This document shows, in pieces, positions 31,416 through 41,965 of a DNA stretch of 64,000 bases (position 1 is the stretch's first letter; every line of letters begins with the position of its first letter). Made by a program: the position numbers and the translations under genes. The stretch is from Haemaphysalis longicornis (taxonomy: Eukaryota > Arthropoda > Arachnida > Ixodida > Ixodidae), in contig CM023454.1 of assembly GCA_013339765.2 (NCBI GenBank), forward strand, positions 37,066,950 through 37,130,949, in the 5' to 3' direction. The notes below the pieces were generated by a model. It was not told where the DNA came from and searched no databases. It saw nothing but the letters and a program-made list of their open reading frames with translations.

Positions 31416-31449
31416 TAGGCATGGCGTGTACTTTATGTCTTACTGTAAG

Positions 31450-32290
31450 CTCTTTGATCGACTTCCTACGTACTAGCTTATTAGGGGTCCCTTTTAACAT
31501 CTAGCCTCATTAAAGATCTTACCTTACGGGAGTCTCTACAGCTTACACTTGTGAGCATTTCCGCATCGTGCAAGAAGCCACGGTTGCCACATAATTTGGT
31601 CTATGTTATTTTGACGTCTATGTTATTTTGACTTGCAGAAGAAGGACATCATGACGCGTAGATTATTCCGTTTAGTGAACTCGAGTAGTCGGTCGACGCT
31701 GCTATTTCTAAAGCCCAGATCATACTTAGCAACTGCCTTGTCTCCAGCCAGTTTCTTCCCACTTTAGAATTGTTGTCTCCCATAACTACAGTATACTGTG
31801 TTTTTACTTTAGCCATTGCTGATTCAACATCTTCGTAGAAGCATTCAACTATCTAGTCATTGTCGGTAGATGTGGGCGCGTACCGTTGTACATCTATGAG
31901 GTTGTACATTTTATTAGGCATGTTTACAAGAAGGGCTCCTTTTTCGCTAATGCTATAGTGTTAGTGTATGTTGCCCGCTATGCTTTATTGACTAGAAGTC
32001 ACACTCCCAGTTTTCTTCTGTCGCCTGTACCACGTTAACATGGAGCGTGTCCATTTTTCATCACCGTAACGCCTTAACCTGTCCTTCTAACCTCACTAAG
32101 CCTTTTTTATATCCAATTTATTGCCCTTTAATTTCTCGAACAGCTCTAGGAACGCTTTGGTAGATATGGGTAAACGGTGCCAGGTTAAGATTTCAATGGC
32201 TTCCTGTCCGGCTCCAGGAATTCTTAGCACCCTCCTTTGGGCCACACGTATGACCGCCGCCGTGGTCAATTGCTTCGCAGCCACTGGAGA
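31450..32290 (-). pseudogene. RTE endonuclease relic
   Basis: Frames near 31980-31740 give ISEKGALLVNMPNKMYNLID, then VQRYAPTS (normally VYAPT) and TVVMGDNNSKVG, corresponding to the GDFN motif of apurinic-type endonucleases with F changed to N. Several stops interrupt it. The domain would nick target DNA to prime reverse transcription. The 5' part beyond about 32100 is obscure. Confidence 0.6.
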
Positions 32291-32553
32291 TTGAGAGCCA
32301 TGGGTTAATTCGCATATTCATGGGAGGTTGTGGCTATTACGCAAGGGTGGGCAATCATGGTCTGGTGAGGGAGCGCGTTGCCTGCGATGGTTCCCGGGGT
32401 CATCCGCACCCCAAGCTTCATTCTGGAATTCCATCAACACGCGGAGTTTCTTTATTCGGGTGGGAATTGTCCGGCAGGAGATGAGAGACACGGTCCTCCT
32501 GCACGCGAGGCGGATGCTCTACCTCTACCCCACCGCTGCACCTCGGTAGGTAC
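32291..32553. other. Unassigned stretch between LINE-RTE and gypsy-2
   Basis: GC-moderate sequence with no family motif. It may be the 5' leader of LINE-RTE or an unrelated short repeat. Two overlapping plus-strand ORFs here share no features with known families. Confidence 0.4.
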
Positions 32554-33152
32554 TGAAGGAACCTACTACATGTGCGAAATGTTGGTGACTCTCCAACCAC
32601 TCGATGAAGTGACTCCGACACAAAAGAAACACGAATCACCGGTTTATTACGGGACGGCAAAACAAAAATTGCGTGAGTAGAAACGGCAGATCGTAACACC
32701 TACTGTCCCTTCAACAACGTGACACTGAAAAAAACGCACTCCACCGATTGGGCAGGAAAAGATACAACGCTTCGCTCTACACTCTCCACCACGTTTGAGT
32801 CTTGGTACCAAGGCACTACGTGTGCACCCACCACATGTACTGGGTATTCCGACTTGGCCAAGGGTAGTCCGTCCCATTGTCTGCCTCTAGCTGCTCCCAT
32901 CCAAGTTCTGCTGGCACCGAGCTGTTCCATCGAACTCCCTCCTACCGCACCAGGGTGAGGAGTCTTAATGCTAGACGCGGCCGTTGTGCGCATGTTCCGG
33001 GCTCGGTACGCACCATACGTGTTCCTTGTCCGCTAGCTGTTTATCGCACACACGCACACGAACATGCCGCACTGACGTCAGTATAGGTGTTAGACGCACG
33101 TTCGCTGCACTGTAATTACCATAAGCGGACGCACGCAGGGGCTGCATACGTA
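32554..33152 (-). repeat. 3' LTR of gypsy-2
   Basis: About 599 bp and collinear with the gypsy-1 LTRs from TGAAGGAAC at the left to GGGGCTGCATACGTA at the right, where the expected ACA end is mutated. A minus-strand AATAAA lies near 32647. A purine-rich tract (GCAGGAGGGCAGCT, minus strand, 33166-33153) precedes it, in agreement with a polypurine tract. Confidence 0.7.
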
Positions 33153-33325
33153 AGCTGCCCTCCTGCAAGACCACACAACTCCACAGGTGTCCTAGACGTG
33201 CTGGGCGACTGCCGCTGAGGAAGCATGTCAAGGGCTTTGAGGATAACGCCGGTTGTGGGGGGTCTTCCCGCTCCATCTCTTGCTGTACCGTTGAGCGGGT
33301 AGCGCCTCCTAGAACATAAACGACG

Positions 33326-33670
33326 TTAGCTCTCTTCGCCAGACAGTCTGTCATCGTCAAGAACGATGTCCATCAATCTCTGAAACAAGCTCAGGCAGTT
33401 CTTTAGCGCAAACGGCATACGCATGAACTCGAAAATATAGCTGTAGCATGTGAAGGCTGTTTTAGTAATATCATCCGCGTGCAATTGCAAAATGCCCAGT
33501 GAGCCCTCTAGAGTTGTAAACTGGCGTGCACCACTAAGCCATGAAATGATAGATTCTGTGGCAGGAAAGATGTAAGCGTCTCTCACAGTTACGTCGTTGA
33601 GACGATGGTAGTCCAGGCACAGACGCACACTGCCGTGGGTTTTTGGCACCAACACTAACGGAGGTGCTTG
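33326..33670 (-). pseudogene. pol: RT fragment of gypsy-2
   Basis: A minus-strand reading has SVRLCLDYHRLNDVTVRDAY, SIISWLSGARQFTTLEGSLG, ITKTAFTCYSYIFEFMRMPF and LFQRLMDIVLDD: fingers and first part of the palm. The catalytic Asp of FTTLDG is Glu here (TTLEG), and the protein stops before YxDD because the rest of pol is deleted. Upstream 33671-34005 is degenerate linker. Confidence 0.8.
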
Positions 33671-34005
33671 GTGGCTCTGCTACGGCCACACAACACCTGT
33701 GTTCAGAATCTCCTCAAGGGCGTAGTCCAGTTTTTCCTTCTTCTAGATACTGAGCGGCCATGAACTGCAGCTCCAAGGAGGTGCTCCCTCCGTGTTGATA
33801 CAATGTTGGTGGACGGTTGTCTGCCCAGAGGTCTCCGTGAACATTTTCACAAACGGCTTCACTACATAGGAGAGCTTCAAGGACACTCCTCAAGCAGCTG
33901 CCTGATTCTCTCAGGCAACACGGATTTCGTTGTAACTGCAGCTAACTTTGGCAATGTACCGATATGCGTTGATGCCACCAAACGTATTGACTCCGCGTCA
34001 TTGCC

Positions 34006-34446
34006 CTATCTGTCACCACCTCCCGCCAAGTCAAGCAGTAGGCAATTGCGAAAAATAAAATTCTGGCCCAAACTCATGGCCACCGCGAACCCAATGCCGT
34101 ACCAGCTGCCGACACCCGCTTGCGTAATAAATGGGCAAGCACACAGCGAAGGAGCTTCAACAAGCGCATCATTGCCCAATTGCAACCGGGTGCTGCATTC
34201 GCGCAAATTGACTCTACGTATACGGCAAAGTTCAAATTCTGCCTCCCCAATAAGTGACAAACTGCTTCCAGTCTCAACCAATGCATCAACATGTGATAAA
34301 AGCACGGGAACGGAAACATGCGGTGCTTGGGGCTCTGCGCGAGCTTCAACACGGCAAGCACTAGGTAAAATATACCAGTTCTCGCCATCAGCCAATTCAG
34401 TGGCCCTGGGCAACAAATTAGTCAACCTCATTGCCGCGGACTGCAT
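34006..34446 (-). pseudogene. pol: Protease of gypsy-2
   Basis: A 146-codon minus ORF with HVDALVETGSSLSLIGEAEF, the retropepsin active-site loop, in which the DTG aspartate is Glu (codon GAG). It continues RRVNLRECSTRLQLGN and has ILGxDFL replaced by SLGQNFIF. A 231-codon plus-strand ORF (33803-34498) overlaps it antisense and has no family motif, so it is treated as a shadow. The zone 34447-34932 upstream is the degenerate gag-protease junction. Confidence 0.75.
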
Positions 34447-34932
34447 TCACTCGTTTCGATGGCTATTCGTATTTCGGCGATCAGGCATCACACGGTGACA
34501 CTCACGACGAATGTGTCCTGGTGTCCACATTGGTAATAGCCTCCAGCTTTATTTCCGTCAGGCACGTGGCGTCGCGAGTCTTCCGTCTTGACAACTGCAG
34601 AAAAAGAGCGTTTGGAGTTCAAAGAATTGGGCGGCCCACCCAAAGGGAGAGACTCGGGTCGGGGAGCAGGTAGGCTGCCAGTAAAGAGGGCCTTTTTTTC
34701 TAACTCAAGAACGCTGGCTCTGGAACGCTGGAACGATGGACCGCGCCATTGAATTGTCCGCTCTCCGACTCCTATACTCCAACGGCAGAATGATCAAATC
34801 CACGGGGGATATCAAGCCCGCCGCTGCTGTACACGACTGTGGAATTCGCAAAGGTGATCTCTGAAGGGTGTCTCTCCATGTGCAAGCTGGCTCGACTGCT
34901 TCGCCTACAGGGCAACATGGTACATAATTTAG

Positions 34933-35228
34933 CTACGCTGTCAGAGCTTCCTCGTTAGACCAGGCAGATCGTGACATCTCCCCCAGGTTCGAGTATTCAC
35001 AACCGCGTAAATAAAGTCGGAAGCACGGGTGGTATCGTCGTAAGGCGTACCTCACCATTTCTGCGTCCGACGCAACCTGGATAGCTCGTTTGAAGTGCGC
35101 CTGGATAGCTCGAATGTATACGAGCAAGCCCTCGCGCGGGTGCTGCGTACGAACCTCCAACTCACGGCGGTTGCGGTAGCCGTAGTCGGGAGGCAGGAAC
35201 TTTTCAGCAAATACCCTCTCCCACGTGA
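34933..35228 (-). pseudogene. gag: gag fragment of gypsy-2
   Basis: The reading has TWERVFAEKFLPPDYGYR, NRRELEVRTQHPREGLLVY and MVRYALRRYHPCFRLYL, typical of arthropod gypsy gag and similar to both gypsy-1 gag copies. The reading is cut at about 35229 by LINE-B. A plausible N-terminal continuation (YQARIALSRFTGYDVRKTV) is at 39050-38940, on the far side of LINE-B. Confidence 0.7.
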
Positions 35229-35700
35229 AAGATAGGCTCAATGACGCCGAAGACAGGCCGCGTCTGTGCAACCTTCTCTTTTATGAAATTTCCGAAACGC
35301 AAGAAAAAACATGGGCAGACAGCGAAAAACTAGTTACCGACATTTGCAGGAACCATCTTAAAATAACATACAATCAAACGACATCGAAAGAGCACATCGA
35401 ATTGGAAAAATTCAGCCGGGGAAATAGCGTTCAATAATTCTTAACTTTTCTCAGATTAAAACAAAAGAATCTGTATTATCGATTGGTTTCAAGCTAAAAG
35501 ATACCCTTTACAGTGTAGCCCAAGACTATTGCTTTCATCACAGAGGGCTGTTACATTTTGCGCGTGACCAAGGCTGCCAATTCAAGCTGCGCTACAAAAA
35601 GGTGGTTATCGGGAAGAAGTCCTACCACTACAATACAGCTGAAAAGCAAGGGAAAGAAACGCTCTTTCACTCAAACGATAGTTAGCCATCCCGCAACCAG
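35229..35700 (+). pseudogene. LINE-B ORF1-like region
   Basis: Reads LNDAEDRPRLCNLLFYEISE, then EKTWADSEKLVTDICRNHL, resembling the ORF1 of CR1/L1-type LINEs (ENRSRRNNL-like coiled region, then a W-x-x-SE motif); the RAHRLG motif expected next is degraded to KEHIELEKF. Frames break at about 35437 and 35560. ORF1 proteins bind element RNA. Confidence 0.5.
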
Positions 35701-35799
35701 TCACCATTATCTACGGCCCCTTCATCCGTTTGCCACGTCAAAACCATCATTAAAATCATACAAAGGACGTCGATTTTTCTATCCTTTAGACCAACATAC

Positions 35800-36440
35800 A
35801 AAGCATCATGCCAAAGAAACACGAAATATGCACCCTCATTCAATCATGTAATATTGACGTAGTGATGTTAATTGATTCATGGCTTTCACCATCCATCAAA
35901 GACAACGAAGTTCTGCCATTCCTTTCCGATTTCACCTTGCATCGCTGTGACCATTTATCGAGTCAAGGTGGTTGCGTGTTAATCGCCTTAAAACGCACAA
36001 TTCGTCCTTTTACAGTTAATACAAAATAGTTCCTTGGAAGCCCTTTTTGTGGCTTGCGAAAGTTCTCATTGCCTAATCAGTTTAGGTGTTTGCTACGGTC
36101 CTCCGAAATCAGATCAAAGTTTTATCACAAATTTTAATGACACCCTCGATACTCTACACGAAACGTATCCCTGTGCGACGTTTATATATTGTGGGACCTT
36201 AATTACCAGACAATAAACTGGCACAATTTGTTTCCTCCTAACTCCTGTGAATGCACTAAGTTCTTAGCCTGTTTGCAGAACAACCAATTAACCTAAGTAA
36301 TTACTCAGGCCACAAGAGAAACTTCACACAGTTCTAACGTATTAGACCTCCTTCTGATGCCCGACCGAAGTAGCATAGAGTCTGTCCACTACCTGAAAGA
36401 AATAGGCGATCACAAAATTATCCTCTCATCTTTTAGTTGT
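35800..36440 (+). pseudogene. LINE-B endonuclease
   Basis: Fragments in order: NIDVVMLIDSWLSPSIKDNE (the catalytic E of TETWL is D), FTLHRCDH, GGCVLIALKRTI, LGVCYGPPKSD, ATFIYCGTLIT (where GDFN is expected) and IGDHKIILSSF (SDH changed to GDH). Both conserved acidic sites are altered, so the nuclease is dead. Confidence 0.65.
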
Positions 36441-37221
36441 ACTTTTACACAAGACAAACCTACCTCAAAACACATAAAACTGTACGACAGCGGTGATTAC
36501 CAAATATTAAACGCCCCACTCGAACAATGTTACGCTGACTACGAACGGAAATTTTACAGCCGCTCTGTTGAAATAAATGGCAAGTTGTTATTCGATAAAT
36601 TAATCCAAGTAGCAGAAACTTTCGTACCAAGTATAACGATCAAAAACAAAGTATCGGCCCCGTGGTTTACAACTCAATAAAAAACTAATAAACTGGAAAA
36701 ATCGCCTGTTTAGATCTTCAAAAGGTAAAAACAACTCATGTATATGGAAGGCATACTCGTCTGCCGTTAGACGACTTTCAGTTACCATTCAGAATGCTAA
36801 ACGAGACTTTTTTTCGACAACGCTTCCAGCCATGCTCAAAAGTAACCCTAAAAATTTTTAAAAACGATAAACCCATGTAACGCCTCACCAATGACAATAT
36901 CAGATCCAAACAAAGAACCTTTAGGCGACGTAGATGCGCCTGATACCTTAAACAGCGTCTTTTCTTCTGTTTTCACGATCGATCGCTCACCTAATGTAAC
37001 TTGCAATACTGAAATTGCCATACCAGATCCCATGTTATCAATCGTCATTTTCGCGAACGGCATATTCATCATAACTAACAACATGAAAACATAAAAATCA
37101 GCAAGCGTAAGTGACAATATTAACAGCAAAATATTAAAAATACGAAGCTGACAATTAGTTCTGCCCTAAAAAACTTTTCTCTCTGTCACTTTTATCGGGC
37201 AAAATACCGGATCATCGGAAC

Positions 37222-38420
37222 GTGGGTAGAATGACTCTAATATTTAAGAGTGGCAAAAAAACATCCCCTTATAATTACAGACCCATATCGCTAACAACTG
37301 TCCTATCCAAAATTATGGAGCATATTTTATTCACACATATAACCAATCACTTGGAACAGTACAGCGTCATACACCCTTCACAACACGGTTTGCGGAAAGG
37401 CATGTCCTGCGAAACTCAACTTGCCGCCTTCATGCATCAATTTCATACAAATCCTTACCGAAATATTCAGACCGATGCCATTTCCCTTGACTTTGAAAAA
37501 GCATTTGACAAAGTTCCACATAGCCGCATAATGACGAAACTTTCATTGCTTAACCTTCACCCGTCACTCTTATCTTGGATTAACAACTTCCTCAGTTATA
37601 GAAAACAGTTGTCTTTATAAACAATGCCCGATCTAGAACTTCCCCCGCCCTTTCCGGTGTTCCTCCAGGAACAGTACTTGGTCCCCTACTCTTCCTGAAA
37701 TACATCGATGACCTGCCGCAATTCATGACTAACAAAATCCGACTATTTGCAGACGACTGGGTTTTCTATGCAACCATCACCAGTCAAGCCGGTCAATTAT
37801 CCCTGCAGAGAGACCTTAAAGCTGTGAAACACTGGTGCCAGACGTGGCAAATGTTTTTGAATGCGTCTAAATGTAAATCACTTTCTTTTCATAGACGCAC
37901 TAACAAATTTTCCTAAAACTACTCTCTGGGCGGTTCCTTCCTACAATCCACTAATTGGTTCAAATACCTCGGCGGACACATTACAAGCGATCTATTTTGG
38001 TCAGTCTATATTAACCATATCATTTCTGTAGCTAATAGATGCCTAGGTTATTTGCAGCGCACCTTCAAGTTTGCTCCCACTCCTTTGAAAATACAGGCCT
38101 TCACCACATTAACGCGACCAAAACTTGAGTACGCGGCAGCCGTGTGGTACCCACACCACATTTACCTGGTAGAAACCTTGAAGGTATTCAAAACCGCGCT
38201 GCCAGATTCGCGTTCTCAGAATATTCATCGTTCACCAGTGTGACAGAATTAAAAAAAAGTACCGCCCTTACTCCCCTCAGACACCGCCGAAAAATGTCAA
38301 GACTTCCTCTGTTCCACAAATTCTTCTATGCATCCCCGCCTAGCATCTACATAACACCCCGCACATATTCTTCTAATCGTAGCGGCAACTCGAAACAAGT
38401 TCTATACGATCGCTAAAAAC
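37222..38420 (+). pseudogene. LINE-B reverse transcriptase
   Basis: The first ORF (37222-37620) has YNYRPISLTTVLSKIMEHIL, PSQHGLRKGMSCETQL and ISLDFEKAFDKVPHSRI. After a frameshift near 37620 comes GVPPGTVLGPLLFLKYIDDL, then FADDWVFYATI (37746-37757 is FADD). The thumb region (38052-38416) has KFAPTPLKIQAFTTLTRPKL and EYAAAVWYPHH. 36441-37221 holds the degenerate endonuclease-RT linker (LNSVFSSVFT). The order fits CR1/L2/jockey LINEs. Confidence 0.75.
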
Positions 38421-38938
38421 CAACACGTTTGCACAGTCATTCTTTATTCGAACTGCTAAACGCTGGAATGTTCTACTGGATAACATCGTTAATACTAAAG
38501 ATACAGAAACATTCAAAAAATTACTAATCACCCTTTGCGAGCACTAGTGACGATTACTGTTTATTGTTTTTATGCTCTCTCTCCATCTACTCATTTTTTC
38601 GCTTCAAACAATATCACATGCTGTACGTCGAACTGCAGTACTGATTCGGTGGTTGGCCTTTTGTATCTGCTGTTCCCTTGTAGTTGCTCATCATTTGTGC
38701 AGCAGCAATTGTATATCCCCCCACTGTGCAAACATTCTGCCTGTGTCACATACCATTCCGAATGTATTCACACGTTTTTGTGTCTTAGTTTATGCAGGCG
38801 TTTTTTTCTTCCGTTTTCACTGTTCTTTGCACATCACCCTTTGCAAGATTTCAACATTTGTATCCCCACCCCTCATGTAATGTTCCTTCCAGAGACCCTT
38901 GAGGAGAATAAAACAAAAAAATAAATAAATATATAAAT

Positions 38939-39504
38939 CATCCGAGGCACCCGACACCACCTTGTATACAGTGAGGTCGCACAGGAATTCGGTTACTGTC
39001 TTGCGCACATCATAGCCAGTGAATCGTGAAAGTGCAATCCTTGCCTGGTACATTAGCCAGTGCTCGGACCCACCGCGTTCTAACGCGAGACCTCCGAACC
39101 AGTTCGTGAGGTTCTCTCAGAGGTCTATGATCGGGCGGAGCACACCGACGAGCCCAGTGGCGTCCGCATCCCTTGCGGGCACGCGCGGAGCAACGAAGTG
39201 ACTCCGACGGGTAGAAGCTCCGTTGCTAGACATGTCCCAATGACTAAAGCCTGTCGCGCCCCGCGAAGCAAACAAAGGAAGAAGAGATGGGTGTAAACAT
39301 CACAAGCCACTAATAGTGTGCTTCAAAATACAAGAAGGACTGCCAGAAATCCTGACGGTCTCAAAAAAGGCAATGTATTTCGCACCGAGAAACGCCCACC
39401 GCACATTACCACACAAGAAGACGACAATGCCCTTTTGAGGAATCACGGCCGGTCCTACGTTCAGGGAAACAGATGTGGTACCAGGGTTCTTGCATCCGGC
39501 TGTG
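38939..39504 (-). pseudogene. gag: gypsy-2 gag N-terminus and leader remnant
   Basis: On the minus strand 39050-38940 reads ARIALSRFTGYDVRKTVTEF, which would sit N-terminal to the gag piece at 35228. Further on (39200-39504) no motif is seen. GAAGTGACTCCGAC near 39197 also occurs inside the gypsy-2 LTR near 32604, but I found no LTR here. Confidence 0.45.
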
Positions 39505-40335
39505 GTTGGTGGGTTTGGTAGGATTGGTAGGTTTTGTAGGTAGGTAGGTAGGTATGAGGTTAGATAGGTAGGATGGTCAGCGGGTAGGCAGACAGGCAGG
39601 TTGGTAGGTATGAAGTAGCTACAGGGGTTGGTTGGTAGGTAGGTACGTTAGTAGGGATTTAGGTAGGTAGGCAGGGAGGCAGGCATTTAGGCATGCAGGC
39701 AAGCAGGCAGGCAGGCAGATAGGGAGGCAGACAGGCAGGCAGGTAGGAAGGCAGGCAGGCAGGTATATAAGTGGGCAGGTTGGTAGGTGGGTTAGGCTGG
39801 GAGGCAGTTGTTCGACTGGTAAGTGGCCAGGCAAGCAGGCGGGCAGGCAGGCCAGAAGGTAGGTAGGTAGGTAAATAGTTAGGTACGTAAATGGGTACGT
39901 ATGTAGATAGGTGGGAAGATAAGCTGGTAGGTAGGTAAGTAGGTAGGTAGGTAGGTAGGTAGAGAGGTAGGTAGTTACATAGGTAGGTCGGCAGGTAGTT
40001 AGGTAATTGTTAGGTAAGAAGGTACTTTATGGTGGTTTGGAAATTGGTAGGCAGCAGGTGGCTAGGTAGGAAAGCAGGGTGGTTGATAGGTAGATATGGT
40101 ATAGGCAGTTAGCCAGGTAGGTAGGTTGATAGGTAATTAGGTAATTTAGGAAGGTTAGGTAGGCAGCTAGGCAAGAAGGTATGTAGGCCGGCAGGCCGAT
40201 TGGTAAGTAGGTAGTTATGTAATTAGGTAGGTAAATAGGTAGTTAGGTAGGAAGTGGGTAAATAGTTGGGTAGGTAAGTCGCTGGTCGTTATTTAGGCTC
40301 GTAGGTAGGCAATTAGGCAGGTACGTAGGTACCCC
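39505..40335. repeat. Degenerate TAGG satellite array 6
   Basis: Same tetramer array, with more TTAGG-, GTTAGG- and AATTAGG-type variants than the earlier ones. It ends where the 5' end of LINE-C starts, near a GGTACCCC junction. Confidence 0.9.
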
Positions 40336-40429
40336 GTACAGGCTACCATGAGTAATCTTGGTGAGGGTAGTGGCGACACCTCGGACCCTGAGCTCCCATA
40401 CTCTCGTTGTAATTTACTGTCGCTGGGGG

Positions 40430-41960
40430 TTTTAAGGTGAAGTGGAGATTCCACAAACGGTGGAGTCAGAGCCGAGTGTCAGGCTCCGCCAGATGCGCTC
40501 CCTGTCTTTTTATCAGGCAGGGAACTCCGGGGACACTACAACTGTCAGGGTAAGGCTGACGAAGGATACACCCACGTTCCTTGCTTTTATACTGTGCTGT
40601 ATGGCACTATCAAACTGCTTTCAGCCTATCACGATTGGCCCTGGAAAGGGGCAGCACCGAAGTTTCATTCCAACCTCTTTCAAAAAGTATTTTTCTAACA
40701 AGCGTGATTAACTATTCCCGTTTTGTTGAGATCGATTCAGCCCACTCAGCAAGACCTGTCACTTCCCTGTCCGTATTCGTGGTTTTTAAATTTCGGCGAA
40801 GCACATAGGGTGAAAATAACACACTAAAAAGACCAGAGAAATCTTTGTAGAACTCGATGCCCAGCAACAAACCCGCACTCTTGTTGTGCAAACCCATAAT
40901 AATGATCTGGACATCAGGGTTACATCCAACAGGAGCCTAAACAGCTCCTGGGGTGTGATTTCTGAGAGGTCTCCTTACGGAAACAGGTGTCGACCTTCTC
41001 AAAAGTGTGAACGATGATGACCTCACAGCCCTGCACCGCATCGTGATGTGCAGGGACAATAAGATATCCCCCACCAAACATATTATCCAGAACTTTGACC
41101 ACTTGGCACTTCCACAATAATTATTATGCAGGCTTCATTCGATGTTTTCTTTGCCCGTACATACCGAATCCACGCAGCTGCTTCAAGTGCCAGCGGTTCG
41201 GGTACAGTACAACATCTTTCCGCAGCAGAAACACTGTGTGCCGCACAAGATTATCCAACAAACAACTGCAATTCTCACAATCTTACTTGTGCAAACTAAC
41301 GGGGCCAACATGCTGCCTACTCCAGAAAATCCAAGAAGGTTCAGCAAGAGAAACAAATATACAACTTGAAGGTCACAGAGAACATCACCTTCCCAAAGGC
41401 GCAAGGAGTTTTCCTCTTTCCCCCTGGGGAGGTACGCCGGGGGGGGGGGTACGCCGGAGTGGCGTCTGGTTTCCACAGGGACCCAGTTCACTGAGTCTGA
41501 CTTCGTGTATCCTCTGCCACCAGGTAGGTTGCCTCAGGAAGGCAAACCCGTCACCACACGGCTTGCTGAGGCAGCACTGGTTGTGATGCCAGCCGTTTTC
41601 ATCACTACCGCTGCCACTCACGCCCCACCTACCCGTCCTCTAGTGCATTAGAGGGTGCGGAGGGGACTTACACCAGGGGCCCCAGATCGGCTCCCAAAGC
41701 CACCCCACCGCTCGCGCCACTTCTGGCGAAGGGACCCCGAAGGGACGAAGGGACCCTGAATGGAGCCATGTCTAGGGAGCCCGGTTCGCCGAGCGACCTC
41801 AGGACATCGGACGATGACATTGACGTCGGGTCGTTTTTGCCTGCGACGCACCGCAAGGAGGTGGGGCCTCCGACGTCCAAGCCACCAGAAATTCCCAAAT
41901 AGCCCCCGCCAAGTGCACAAGCTCATTAAGACACATGGCCACACATGCACATAAACTCTG
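40430..41960 (+). pseudogene. LINE-C ORF1 with zinc knuckle
   Basis: Near 41150-41230 the frame reads PYIPNPRSCFKCQRFGYST, the first CCHC knuckle with its His replaced by Tyr, followed by degraded second and third knuckles. Downstream, 41365-41410 reads LKVTENITFPKARSF, the conserved end of this ORF1 group. 40436-41140 should be the N-terminal RNA-binding part, but only shifted fragments are seen. A ten-G run at 41441-41450 adds a frameshift. Gag-like ORF1 packages LINE RNA. Confidence 0.65.
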
Positions 41961-41965
41961 GTAGC

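Larger units (their letters stand above)
29087..32290 (-). mobile_element. LINE-RTE: RTE-clade LINE, interrupted
   Basis: A minus-strand element. The 3' end (29087-29611) begins at the satellite with ATAATCATCATCACGAG on the plus strand, i.e. a TGATGATGA-type tail, as typical of RTE LINEs. RT lies at 30842-31415 and endonuclease relics at 31450-32290. A 1.06-kb foreign block (29612-30675) splits the C-terminal region. From memory of tick RTE copies, a segment of about 50 bp that should encode the YADD site appears deleted near 30868. The element is dead. Confidence 0.8.
35229..38938 (+). mobile_element. LINE-B: CR1/L2-like LINE inserted in gypsy-2 gag
   Basis: A plus-strand, nearly full LINE: an ORF1-like region, endonuclease, RT and 3' untranslated region ending in AATAAAACAAAAAAATAAATAAATATATAA-type A-rich sequence (in two parts, 38908-38938). 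It separates two pieces of a gypsy gag reading on the opposite strand, which dates it after gypsy-2. Both ORFs are broken by frameshifts. The target duplication was not resolved. Confidence 0.75.
32554..39500 (-). mobile_element. gypsy-2: Ty3/gypsy element related to gypsy-1, split by a LINE
   Basis: Minus-strand element of the gypsy-1 family: its 3' LTR (32554-33152) shares the TGAAGGAAC end, the AATAAACCGGTGAT core and the CACTGTAATTACC block. It keeps the 3' end of pol (33153-33325), part of RT (33326-33670), protease (34006-34446) and gag (34933-35228 and about 38940-39200), the gag being split by the plus-strand LINE-B. RT palm, RNase H and integrase are deleted. No 5' LTR was found; the sequence meets satellite near 39505. 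Confidence 0.7.

Noticed and set aside
33803..34498. 231-codon plus-strand ORF as a gene
   Set aside because: It runs antisense to the gypsy-2 protease, which carries the recognisable active-site loop on the minus strand. The plus-strand translation has no motif.
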